Origin: Lewinella sp. LCG006
GTDB taxonomy: Bacteria > Bacteroidota > Bacteroidia > Chitinophagales > Saprospiraceae
Length of the DNA: 64,000 nt
Reading direction: 5' to 3'
NCBI RefSeq assembly: GCF_040784935.1
Contig: NZ_CP160680.1
Location: 5,685,802 to 5,749,801 of the forward strand
This document shows, piece by piece, positions 27,601-35,193 of this stretch. Position 1 is the first letter of the stretch, and each line of letters starts with the position of its first letter. Under the pieces are notes generated by a model. The model did not search any database and was not told the origin of the DNA. It worked only from the letters and a program-made list of their open reading frames with translations. The translations under genes were made by a program, and so were the position numbers.

Positions 27601-29634
27601 ATCTTCATCACGGCGGATCGCTAGTGTTACCGTACTGCAATGGTCAGAAGAGCCTTCATTAAGGTCTTCGGCACTGAGGGAGGCACTGCCAAATTCTCCA
27701 TTATTGCTGTCTCCGCCACCCAAGGAGACGATCAAGGCATCCGTGCAAGAGGCGGTTGGCGCAATGCGATCTCGTACCTCAAGCAGTACATCTGAGCAGC
27801 TTTCATTCGCACATTCATCCGTAGCACAGTAGGTAAGGGTATAATCGCCTATCTGCAATTGTACCAGGGTACTTGTCGATCCACTCCAAACGTAATTTCC
27901 TTCAGAATCATTGATTTGGGCTTGAATACCCTGGATACCAGCACAGCCATTGCCGTCACTCACTGTTGGCGTTGGGACGACAACATTTGCCAGGCAACTG
28001 GCAGGAGAGGTAGAAAACTGATAATAAGTATCCGGCTCCCCATCATGATCGTAATCGGGAATGTTGTAAGTGATAACCGGGCCGGTAAAATCTCCTACAT
28101 AAATGATTTGATTGTAAATAATGCTATTTCCGGGATCACACCAATCGATGATGTTCCACTCTCTACGGAAGTAATAAGTGCCAGGACAGGTGACAATGCG
28201 CGGCTCGTCGGAATAGGAAGCGCCAATGTTACAAATGCTCTGGTCGAGGTTGTAGAAATTGATGCCGGTACTTAAATAGGGGAATCCAGCATATTCGGGG
28301 GCAGGGTTGTCATCAGGGCCTCCCATAAGGCCATCCGTTGGGAATCCTTCATCACATTCCATGATAGAAGTAAAAGGAGGAAGGACAATGTCTTCAAGCG
28401 TCGGTTTACGGACGATAATCGTTTGGGTACAGTTCACCACCAAGGTAGGATCCGTACAATTGGAGTTGTACCGATCGGCGATCTGAAAATACCGGGTAAT
28501 GGTCCAATCGCCGCAGTCACCAGCTTCTTCCAGCTCATCGTATACGGTTACAAGCATATCTCCGCAATTGTCCGTCACTTCCGGGAAACCGGTAAAATTC
28601 AGCTTGTTGCGAATTTCCTGCGGAATACGGTAGGGATCATTGTAATCAAGGATCAAGCTACCGTCGGCATAAAGGCTGTAAGTATAGGTGTTGGTAAGTA
28701 CCACGTCTTCTACGTCCAGGCAGATGAGTTCGGCAGCCAGTTGTACTTGGGTCTTGCTCAGGTTGGTGACGCGGCCATTATTATCGGCAAAAATAGCTAT
28801 GCCATAAGCTCCGGTGTCCAAAGGTTCTCGGCTGGTCCAAACCAGCGTATAGTTCCGGTTGGTTTGTAGGTTAAGACTCAATCGAAAGGAAGGGTTGATG
28901 CTTGGGACAATCGGATCGAAACCATCGACACTGCCCAAAAAAGTATTGTCGGATTGGGCAATCAAGTTTTGACAGGGGTTGTCGGGTAGAAAATCGCCTT
29001 GGTAAAGACTGAGAAGACCGTCGTAATCTGCCGCACCAATAAAGGTAAAGATGTCTGAAGAAGTTATTGTAAAGGAATGGAGGCTGTAGAAGCGATCACC
29101 AATCGCTAGTGGCGGTTCTGTTTCTTGGTAACAACTTTGTTGGGCAGGTTGGAAAAAAGGAGAATCGGCAAACAACTCTCCCCGAAAGACTTGCATATCA
29201 TTGAGCAAAACAGCTTCGCCGGTACCTTCCGGGCAGATAAGTATTGGCGCCGTCTTGTCTTCTGCCAAAATATTCCCCCAACAGGTGAGAACCAGTTCGT
29301 CATTCACAAAAACATCAACGTTGTAGGTGTGAATACCACAGCCGCTGAGGTAGTTACTTTCCTGGTCATCAAGGGTAATGGAGATAGAATCTGCAGCGGC
29401 ATAATTACCCGTTAAGACCATCTCTGGATTTACGAGTGCGCCACAATTTTCATCCAACGTAACGTTGACGTTGCCAATACAACCAATCTGGGCATTGACT
29501 TGTGAAAAGCCTAAAAGGCTCAAAGCCAGCAGCAAAAATGCCGACCAATAGTTAAAGTCTTGATGAAGTAGTGGGATAGAAAAAAGATTGCATTGGCTGT
29601 TAGCCAAGCGGCAGGCGTTGTGTAGTTTATTCAT
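24661..29634 (-). CDS. Large T9SS-secreted protein, paralogue of the C-terminal half of the giant adhesin
   Basis: The ATG at 29634 (preceded by AAAGGA) is preferred over an upstream in-frame start, because the signal segment SAFLLLALSLLGFSQVNAQ follows it. The mature part starts IGCIGNVNVTLDENCG and aligns domain by domain with residues ~1951-3608 of the giant protein. Shared blocks include LTCWGNILAEDK, GASYSDEPRI, EWNIIDWC and FRSTNSC. Near 1300-1440 lies a dockerin-like module with loops NTNPSNGVTTFD and DVNKSESITTLD. A type A T9SS sorting domain (LAQNAPNPFDESTQVRF) starts near 1571. Length is 1657 residues. It probably belongs to the cell-surface layer with its paralogue; no catalytic site was recognised. 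Confidence 0.86.
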   Translation of the reverse strand: MNKLHNACRLANSQCNLFSIPLLHQDFNYWSAFLLLALSLLGFSQVNAQIGCIGNVNVTLDENCGALVNPEMVLTGNYAAADSISITLDDQESNYLSGCGIHTYNVDVFVNDELVLTCWGNILAEDKTAPILICPEGTGEAVLLNDMQVFRGELFADSPFFQPAQQSCYQETEPPLAIGDRFYSLHSFTITSSDIFTFIGAADYDGLLSLYQGDFLPDNPCQNLIAQSDNTFLGSVDGFDPIVPSINPSFRLSLNLQTNRNYTLVWTSREPLDTGAYGIAIFADNNGRVTNLSKTQVQLAAELICLDVEDVVLTNTYTYSLYADGSLILDYNDPYRIPQEIRNKLNFTGFPEVTDNCGDMLVTVYDELEEAGDCGDWTITRYFQIADRYNSNCTDPTLVVNCTQTIIVRKPTLEDIVLPPFTSIMECDEGFPTDGLMGGPDDNPAPEYAGFPYLSTGINFYNLDQSICNIGASYSDEPRIVTCPGTYYFRREWNIIDWCDPGNSIIYNQIIYVGDFTGPVITYNIPDYDHDGEPDTYYQFSTSPASCLANVVVPTPTVSDGNGCAGIQGIQAQINDSEGNYVWSGSTSTLVQLQIGDYTLTYCATDECANESCSDVLLEVRDRIAPTASCTDALIVSLGGGDSNNGEFGSASLSAEDLNEGSSDHCSTVTLAIRRDEDTTWSDSVDFSCEDIGNTITIHLLVTDTSQNSNTCWLEVTPEDKLHPQCTAPQDVMLSCVELPLSFPGDIGIAYLSNFRATSIMMTSIFGGAGGTDNCAVDTIAERTPNININDCGWGTITRRFEAWQLRPQGDVNGNGAIDINEVFRSTNSCQQVITIMEVHQFTIDFPEDAAADCGSPIVPAIITDALGCDVLAVNVSDPVVFSATGDECYKYSLTYDVINWCLWDGEYDGYTLERLTEDDGEDLPQDRSVEGNERPVVRYNNVSGLVIDRKHNDRDGDSDLVNSSPTLPNYGRYIYTQFIKVYDSTAPTVAVGYFGGPTEEATDLAAGQFADIFGNCAAPVSIPFSVADDCELFDTAGNLTVSLVSATLDAFAMDANGDGNIQSNEFVADQDVRSLITDNEDGTFLFSGEFPIIPTDMGPNVYHALRVLFADGCGNQTSRTIVFDVVDRKGPAPICINGLTVTLMPQIDGGCAMSIWASDFANSAIYDCTGQGEENEDGLREVNKYAIYRASTVQADPNFTPDPADNGLVLNQTDEATTVVYVYAFDEEGNYDYCETYIQVQEHSECGAVTGTIAGLISTENAAGIEGVEVNVSGNYSQGTLTSATGMYTFTNLEIGTDLSVIPYLNTNPSNGVTTFDLVLISKHILGIRLLDSPYKMIAADVNKSESITTLDLIQIRKLVLQISTGFPNNTSWRFIPADYSFPEANNPWAEFFPEVTNHNNIEEEVQANFVGVKIGDVNNSALANAMAQEERSLRGQFDFVFDNQLLAAGEEHAIRFENTSLATLEGWQMALALQHVELVALEYDLAQEANFHQPSTSDNLLLISWHETGVAATTTQQAQHFFTLRLRAKADILLSDALMVQDRHLLSEAYQSGEHLQLGLKFSSGKNAGFSLAQNAPNPFDESTQVRFTLDQQEDLTFRVQNIQGQVIYQITGTYAAGAHYIELTPQLLGQVSGVLSYTLTAGDAALTRKMVLLP

Positions 29635-30040
29635 AAATCGTCCTTTTGAAGTCGTCTCAGTGCAATAATTCAAAACCCAGCATCGCAATGGTACCGCAAA
29701 ATACCAGCAAACACAATGCTGCACCGGCCGGGCCGGCAGTGGATTAGACGATTGGACAATGTTGAAAAAAACACTAGAAGCCTAAGTTCTTAGGCGGGTG
29801 TGAACTTCTTGATAAGGGAAGTTAAAGCAAATGCAAAAAGCTTGATAAGTGTACTTTTGTAAAAATAAGGCAAGCAAATATAACTTTTTTTCTAAATACA
29901 GAAAACTTGTGAGCTTCTTTTTTTCTAACACAACATAGCTGCGCTCGAACTGTTATTGTCTGTAAATAATTTCTATTTTTGCGGCGTCTGGAACAAGGAC
30001 ATACCCCCCGGACCATTGTAAGCGAAGAAAATATCAGAAC
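29635..30040. other. 406-bp divergent intergenic region between adhesin and metK
   Basis: It holds the leaders of both genes. Visible are a GC-rich hairpin (CCGGCC-G-GGCCGG, 29724-29736) in the adhesin leader, a minus-strand -7-like CAAATATA (29875-29882, no matching -33), and the metK -7 element. No small gene or riboswitch was recognised. Confidence 0.6.
29974..29981 (+). promoter_or_regulatory. -7 element upstream of metK
   Basis: TATTTTTG fits TAnnTTTG and lies 59 nt before the ATG. The nearest TTG (29956-29958) is 15 nt away, shorter than the usual 17-23. Confidence 0.4.
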
Positions 30041-31294
30041 ATGCCTTACCTCTTTACTTCTGAATCTGTTTCCGAAGGACATCCCGATAAAGTTGCAGAT
30101 CAGATCTCCGACGCTTTAGTCGATCATTTCATTGCTTTTGATCCACAGTCAAAAGTTGCTTGTGAAACACTGGTAACTACCGGGCAGGTTGTGCTTGCCG
30201 GAGAAGTAAAATCCAGTGTTTACCTGGATGTGCAGCAGATTGCTCGCGACGTTATCCAACGCATCGGCTATACCAAGTCGGAGTATATGTTTGAAGCCAA
30301 CAGCTGTGGTGTACTTTCGGCTATTCACGAACAGTCGCCCGACATCAACCAGGGGGTAGAACGCCAAAATCCTGAAGACCAGGGTGCTGGTGACCAGGGA
30401 ATGATGTTTGGTTATGCGACCAACGAGACCGAAAACTACATGCCCCTGGCTTTAGACTTGTCGCATAAGATTCTACAGGAATTGGCGGCGATCCGCAAAG
30501 GAGGCACCGAAATGACTTACTTGCGCCCCGATAGCAAGTCGCAGGTGACCATCGAATACAGCGATGACCACCAGCCTCAGCGCATCGATTCTATCGTTGT
30601 TTCTACCCAGCACGATCCCTTCGCGGAAGACGAGAAGATGTTGGCGAAAATCCGGGAAGATGTCATCAATATCGTTGTTCCTCGTGTGAAGGCGCAGCTA
30701 AAGCCGGAATTGCAAGCACTCTTCACTGACGAGATCACTTACCATGTCAACCCAACGGGTAAGTTCGTTATTGGCGGCCCGCACGGTGACACCGGACTGA
30801 CTGGCCGTAAAATCATCGTAGATACTTACGGTGGTAAAGGCGCACACGGTGGCGGTGCTTTTTCGGGCAAAGACCCTTCCAAGGTTGACCGTTCAGCAGC
30901 TTATGCTACCCGACATATTGCCAAGAATTTGGTAGCAGCGGGCGTTTGTGATGAGATTTTGGTGCAGGTGTCTTACGCTATCGGTGTAGCCAAGCCTACC
31001 AACATCTACATCAACACCTACGGCACTGCGAAAGTAAGCTTGAGCGATAGCGAGATCGCCAACAAGGTGAACAGCATCTTCGATATGCGTCCTTACGCCA
31101 TCGAAAAGCGCTTGAAGCTACGTACCCCAATCTACAGTGAGACCGCCGCTTACGGCCACATGGGCCGCGACTCGGAAAAGAAAACGGTCCGCATGGTCAG
31201 TGGTTCTGGCGAAGTGAAAATGATGGAAGTAGAAACCTTCACCTGGGAGAAGCTGGATTATGTGGATCAGGTGAAAGCTGCTTTCAGCTTGTAA
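30041..31294 (+). CDS. metK: S-adenosylmethionine synthetase
   Basis: This 417-residue enzyme makes S-adenosylmethionine from methionine and ATP. Diagnostic motifs are [20 protein letters not shown] at the N-terminus, [12 protein letters not shown] (about 122-133) and [19 protein letters not shown] (about 270-288). The product is the ligand of the riboswitch that precedes the met operon in this window. It stands alone with its own terminator at 31383-31433. No SAM riboswitch was found in its own leader. Confidence 0.97.
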   Translation: MPYLFTSESVSEGHPDKVADQISDALVDHFIAFDPQSKVACETLVTTGQVVLAGEVKSSVYLDVQQIARDVIQRIGYTKSEYMFEANSCGVLSAIHEQSPDINQGVERQNPEDQGAGDQGMMFGYATNETENYMPLALDLSHKILQELAAIRKGGTEMTYLRPDSKSQVTIEYSDDHQPQRIDSIVVSTQHDPFAEDEKMLAKIREDVINIVVPRVKAQLKPELQALFTDEITYHVNPTGKFVIGGPHGDTGLTGRKIIVDTYGGKGAHGGGAFSGKDPSKVDRSAAYATRHIAKNLVAAGVCDEILVQVSYAIGVAKPTNIYINTYGTAKVSLSDSEIANKVNSIFDMRPYAIEKRLKLRTPIYSETAAYGHMGRDSEKKTVRMVSGSGEVKMMEVETFTWEKLDYVDQVKAAFSL

Positions 31295-31382
31295 GTAAAT
31301 GGATGCGTGGCGATGCTATCGCCACTTTGAGTATAGCGTAGAGGGATTTTCATATTGGCTCCTAATCGCTATGGTTGCATTC

Positions 31383-31433
31383 AAAACAGGTTATATCCTT
31401 TCGAGATTTCGGGTGGGTATAACCTGTTTTTTT
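31383..31433 (+). terminator. Terminator of metK
   Basis: AAAACAGGTTATA (31383-31395) pairs perfectly with TATAACCTGTTTT (31418-31430), followed by further T residues. It starts 88 nt after the metK stop. Confidence 0.85.
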
Positions 31434-31445
31434 ATCCAGTTCTCT

Positions 31446-31497
31446 GCAAAACGGAATTTTGCGGACGCTGCGACGTAGGCACAGCCAAGGTCGAACG
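31446..31497 (-). repeat. Dispersed intergenic repeat, copy C
   Basis: Read on the minus strand it gives GTTCGACCTTGGCTGTGCC, then TACGTCGCAG and GCAAAATTCCGTTTTGC. It matches copy B (6511-6561) over ~50 bp with few differences. Confidence 0.55.
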
Positions 31498-31516
31498 AGA
31501 AAGTTTAAGTTCAACT

Positions 31517-32014
31517 TCAGCCTTCCGTTGCTTGAAGGCGCGTTAGCCGGTAGACGTAACAAGGCGTTTCGTTGAAAGCTCTCTCTTCTAGAAATACGAA
31601 CCCAAGCCGCTCATAAAATCTATGGGCTTTTACATTGGATTTTAAGGGGTCGATTAAAATTTCTTGTACCTCAGGATCTTGAAAACACCGTTCGATGGCG
31701 AGTTGCATGATGATGGTGCCGTATCCTTTATTCAGATTTTTTTCTTCTCCTATCCAGATATCGATGGCTCTCTTGTTTTCTTCGATGTCTCCCCAGTAAT
31801 GACTCTCTTCGTGATAAGGGTCAATGATTTGCAGGAAGCCAATGGGCGTGCCATTTTTTTCTGCGATCAACTGCTCTCGCCATGGTGGGGTTCGAAGTAA
31901 TTCTGTCTCCCAATTCCAATCATCATCTGGGTCGCAATCAATAACGTGTTGTTGTGCATCCCAGAAAAGAAGTATTTCGAGATCCTGAATGGTTGCTGGT
32001 CTTAGTGTTATCAT
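31517..32014 (-). CDS. GNAT-family N-acetyltransferase
   Basis: The 165-residue protein has the GNAT fold: N-terminal beta strand ITLRPATIQDLEIL, a central strand region (GDIEENKRAIDIWIGEE) and the acetyl-CoA loop NLNKGYGTIIMQLAIE (motif A, Q/RxxGxG/A variant). It ends with motif B, NVKAHRFYERLGF. It most resembles the RimJ/AAC(6')-like branch; the substrate is unknown. It starts 10 nt after the stop of the metalloprotease gene upstream, so it may be co-transcribed with it. Confidence 0.85.
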   Translation of the reverse strand: MITLRPATIQDLEILLFWDAQQHVIDCDPDDDWNWETELLRTPPWREQLIAEKNGTPIGFLQIIDPYHEESHYWGDIEENKRAIDIWIGEEKNLNKGYGTIIMQLAIERCFQDPEVQEILIDPLKSNVKAHRFYERLGFVFLEERAFNETPCYVYRLTRLQATEG

Positions 32015-32023
32015 TGGTGTCGC

Positions 32024-33571
32024 TTATTCCACCATCACCCTCATTACCTGCTGCTGACTACCACTTTGCAAGCGTAGGTAGTAGAGGCCGGCTGGTGCGT
32101 TGTTCAACTCAATTTGGTTGTTGTTTTGTCCCGAATTTAAAGACAGTGATTGGGTCCAAAGTGTTTGCCCCAGTGCATTGTGGAAGCTCAGGGTACCATT
32201 CCAGGCAGCTTTCATCTGCCAGCTTACTTGCAGGTATTGTTGGCCATCCACGGGTTGAGGATAGACGCGCCATTCCGTCATTTCGTTGATTTCGGTTGTG
32301 GCAACAGGGAAAGTGAGTTCAAAATTCTCTGTGGCTGTAAATTCGCTGCAGGTATGGTAATTATTGAAGGCACGTACGCGCCAAAAGTAGGTACGATCTT
32401 CGGAAAGTTCATCGACAATCAGACTGTTGCCGGACGTAAGGTAGTTGTCTGTCAGTGCAGAAGGGAAGCTACTCAAGCGACTTACCTGCACCAGATATTG
32501 GGTGGCATTGGGCACTGCTGACCAGGTCAGTTCTGCGGCAAAATTCTGTTGGATTTCTCCACCAATTGGACTGATGAGGGTAGCTGTTTGTTCTACGGGA
32601 GCGAGCGCCGGATCAGCGGAAATCCATTGCGAACGCTGGTCGTAGAGAAAGGCACGCATGGCAGACTGCTGTTCCTCGCTGAAGCGATTTTGACAGGCGT
32701 CATTAGCGTAGTTCATGATTAGAGAACCATCAGACTGGAAGGCTACATCCGCGGGATCATGTTGAACCGTTCCGCTTACGCCATTGCCGTTACAATTCCA
32801 GCGGCTGGCCAGGTAATCCGGTGGTGTGTCACAAAAGCCGTCGGCGGCGATGGTGCAATTGCTGCCGTCAACCAATTCCACGAAAGTGGTATCAATGATC
32901 ATGGTATCCAGGATGAGGGTATCCTGAAAATAGGTATAATCATAAGTGACTTGCGCCGGAGCCGGATCACTGAAATTGTGGTCTACGCTGCCGTCCCAGC
33001 TTACACCACCTTCCCAACCTAAAAAGGGGTGAGGCAAGCTCAGTCCGTGCCCCACTTCGTGCGACCAGGTGATGTCATTAGGCCCTGAACAACTGATCGC
33101 GTTGGCAATACCCGCATAAGGAAGATTGTAGCCACAATTGCCCGCCGGATCGCTAACGAAATAGGTGTTGAGGGTATTGGGAACATTGTATTCAAACATC
33201 ATCTGGCCTCCTTCCAGCACGGAGCTATGCTGGTAGTAAGCAGAGTTGTTGTGGTATAAAATATCGCCCGCAAGAAAAAACTGGATACCGGCCGGTTCGT
33301 AGGATTCGTTGAGCAGGCAAAAGGCATCAAGCAAGTTCTTTTCAGAATAATAGCCAGTGCCACTGTCCGTGCCGAGGAGGTGGACGGTCATGGCCACATA
33401 AATAGTAGTATCTCCTCCTTTGCTGAAGTGCTCGGGATGAGCCTGGTACTGTTTCAACCACTTGGATCGTCCTTGCTGATTGGCACAGAAGTTTTCTGGA
33501 GAGAAATCAGATTGCGCCAGCATTGAAAAGGATAAAACCAATGATAATATCCACAGGTATAAAGCCTTCAT
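32024..33571 (-). CDS. M43-like (pappalysin-type) metalloprotease with T9SS tail, copy 1
   Basis: From the ATG at 33571 (a TTG two codons upstream is also open) the protein has 515 residues. It has a signal peptide ending MLAQ. The zinc site is HEVGHGLSLPH near residue 171, with the Met-turn IMNYAND near 310. In the usual metzincin motif HExxHxxGxxH the Gly is Ser here. An FN3-like domain (about 340-430) precedes a T9SS sorting domain (WRVYPQPVDGQQYLQVSW...). The predicted role is a surface or secreted protease. It lies 11 nt downstream of copy 2, which indicates an operon. Confidence 0.85.
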   Translation of the reverse strand: MKALYLWILSLVLSFSMLAQSDFSPENFCANQQGRSKWLKQYQAHPEHFSKGGDTTIYVAMTVHLLGTDSGTGYYSEKNLLDAFCLLNESYEPAGIQFFLAGDILYHNNSAYYQHSSVLEGGQMMFEYNVPNTLNTYFVSDPAGNCGYNLPYAGIANAISCSGPNDITWSHEVGHGLSLPHPFLGWEGGVSWDGSVDHNFSDPAPAQVTYDYTYFQDTLILDTMIIDTTFVELVDGSNCTIAADGFCDTPPDYLASRWNCNGNGVSGTVQHDPADVAFQSDGSLIMNYANDACQNRFSEEQQSAMRAFLYDQRSQWISADPALAPVEQTATLISPIGGEIQQNFAAELTWSAVPNATQYLVQVSRLSSFPSALTDNYLTSGNSLIVDELSEDRTYFWRVRAFNNYHTCSEFTATENFELTFPVATTEINEMTEWRVYPQPVDGQQYLQVSWQMKAAWNGTLSFHNALGQTLWTQSLSLNSGQNNNQIELNNAPAGLYYLRLQSGSQQQVMRVMVE

Positions 33572-33582
33572 AATCAAATGTA

Positions 33583-35061
33583 TTAATTGACCATCAATTT
33601 ATGAACCGATTGCCGACCGTCAAGTTGCAATTGAATAAAGTACAAACCAGCAGGGAGGCCCGAGATATCCAACACTTGTTCCTGCGTTCCTGTACTGGTC
33701 TGGAAACTACCTGTTTGTTGCAAGCTACCCCTACTATCGATCAGTTGCCAATTGGCCAGGGTGTTAGTCGTCGTTTGTATGCGCAGGCTTACCTGGCCTG
33801 TTGAGGAGGGGTTGGGTGAAATCTGGAAGGATTCTCCGGGCAAGCGTTCTTGGGTAGCAGTGGTGATACCCGTTTCAAAACTTGAAGAGGAAGTGAAATC
33901 ACTACAGGTATTGTACCAATTGAAAGGCTTGATTCGCCAGTAATGAGTACGGTTGGGCTGTAAGCCACTGATCTGAATACTTGGTCCTTCAACAATCTGC
34001 TCCTCGAAGATGATGCTGAAAAAGTTGAAAGGATTCACCTGGACGATATAATGGGTAGCACCGGGGATGGCTTCCCAGGTCAAGGTGACGGGGTCGCCCT
34101 CTGCCAGTACACCGCTTGCCGGAACGAGGAGATTGATTTCGTCTTGCGCTGAAATAGTGATGTCTTCCACGGCAGGAGGGAGGGTGATCAGGTTGGTACG
34201 CACCTCCTCGATATTGGCCCGCATGGCTGCGATTTGATCGTCAGAAAATGTGCTTTTGCAAGCAGCGTTTGAATAAGACATGTACAGCGTTCCATCAGAG
34301 ACGAAGGTGGCTCCGTTGGGGTCTGTTTGTACGGTGCTAGAGAAGCCATCGGCATTACAATTCCAACGGTAGTTGAGGTAGTCTGGCGCGGTATCGCAAA
34401 AGCCATCGCCAGCATTGGTGCAATTGCTACCATCTACTTTTTCTACTTGCCAGCCTTCCCAGGATAAAGGAGCAGGGGAGCTGTAGTTGTGGGTCTCGCC
34501 TTCCCAACCATAGAAAGGGTGGGGGAGTGACAGAAAGTGGCCTACTTCATGAGCCCAGGTATGGTCGTTGGGTCCAGTACAACCTTTGGCTAGTGCAATT
34601 CCGTCTACACCAGGAAAGAAATAGCCACAGTTGCCCGCTGGATCTTCAACGATGTAGCAATTGATCACATTGGGAAAGTTGTTTTGTGCCATCATATCGT
34701 AGCCGCCATCAAACTCATGTTGGTAATAGCCGGAATTATCGATATAATTGATGGGGTTGGCCAGGAAGAATTGGATATTGGCCTGCGCAAAATCTTCGTT
34801 GAGCGTGCAGAACGCTTGAAAAACAGCTTTGGTAGACATGTAGCCCGTCCCTTGATCAGTGCCCACCATGTGTACCTGAAGCGGCAAATACAGCACATCA
34901 TCGGTGCGAGAAGAACTGTGTATCCTGTTTTGGAAATCCCTCAACCAGGGGCTGACGCCAATCCGGGTGCCACAAGGAGCTGGTTCCTGGTTCTGACTAT
35001 TTAGGGGAGATAGCACTCCAAGCAAGAGCGCTAATGCAAAGACTTTGTAGATAATTTGCAT
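33583..35061 (-). CDS. M43-like metalloprotease with T9SS tail, copy 2
   Basis: The 492-residue protein has a signal peptide (about 1-22), a propeptide-like stretch beginning CGTRIGVSPWLRDF, and the zinc-binding HEVGHFLSLPH (about 170). The Met-turn is YMSYSNAACKSTFSDDQ. An FN3-like domain (VTLTWEAIPGATHYIVQV) and a T9SS sorting domain (FQISPNPSSTGQVSLRI) follow. Like its neighbours it has Ser for Gly in the third part of the zinc motif. It starts 21 nt after a 36-bp palindrome and heads a likely two-gene unit with copy 1. Confidence 0.85.
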   Translation of the reverse strand: MQIIYKVFALALLLGVLSPLNSQNQEPAPCGTRIGVSPWLRDFQNRIHSSSRTDDVLYLPLQVHMVGTDQGTGYMSTKAVFQAFCTLNEDFAQANIQFFLANPINYIDNSGYYQHEFDGGYDMMAQNNFPNVINCYIVEDPAGNCGYFFPGVDGIALAKGCTGPNDHTWAHEVGHFLSLPHPFYGWEGETHNYSSPAPLSWEGWQVEKVDGSNCTNAGDGFCDTAPDYLNYRWNCNADGFSSTVQTDPNGATFVSDGTLYMSYSNAACKSTFSDDQIAAMRANIEEVRTNLITLPPAVEDITISAQDEINLLVPASGVLAEGDPVTLTWEAIPGATHYIVQVNPFNFFSIIFEEQIVEGPSIQISGLQPNRTHYWRIKPFNWYNTCSDFTSSSSFETGITTATQERLPGESFQISPNPSSTGQVSLRIQTTTNTLANWQLIDSRGSLQQTGSFQTSTGTQEQVLDISGLPAGLYFIQLQLDGRQSVHKLMVN

Positions 35062-35082
35062 ACGGTCATGAATTGATTGGTC

Positions 35083-35118
35083 TTTTACAAGGCAAATTCA
35101 TGAATTTGACCTGTAAAA
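35083..35118. promoter_or_regulatory. 36-bp near-perfect palindrome upstream of protease copy 2
   Basis: The core CAAATTCA-TGAATTTG (35093-35108) is a perfect 16-bp palindrome. The flanks extend the symmetry to TTTTACA...TGTAAAA with two mismatched pairs in 18. It could be an operator for a dimeric regulator or an RNA hairpin just before the start codon. No match was seen elsewhere in the window. Confidence 0.5.
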
Positions 35119-35141
35119 ATGCCATTTGGGCTAAAAACAGA

Positions 35142-35173
35142 CTGCCCTCTTCCGTGGTTTTGGAAGAGGGCAG
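35142..35173 (-). terminator. Terminator between protease copies 3 and 2
   Basis: CTGCCCTCTTCC (35142-35153) pairs perfectly with GGAAGAGGGCAG (35162-35173). On the minus strand the stem is followed by TCTGTTTTT. It starts 21 nt after the stop of copy 3. Confidence 0.88.
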
Positions 35174-35193
35174 TTTTGGTAAGTTGGCTGACC

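Noticed and set aside
30001-30040. SAM riboswitch in the metK leader
   Set aside because: The GAAACCC/GGTGC core motifs of SAM-I are absent and the leader after the -7 element is only about 50 nt.
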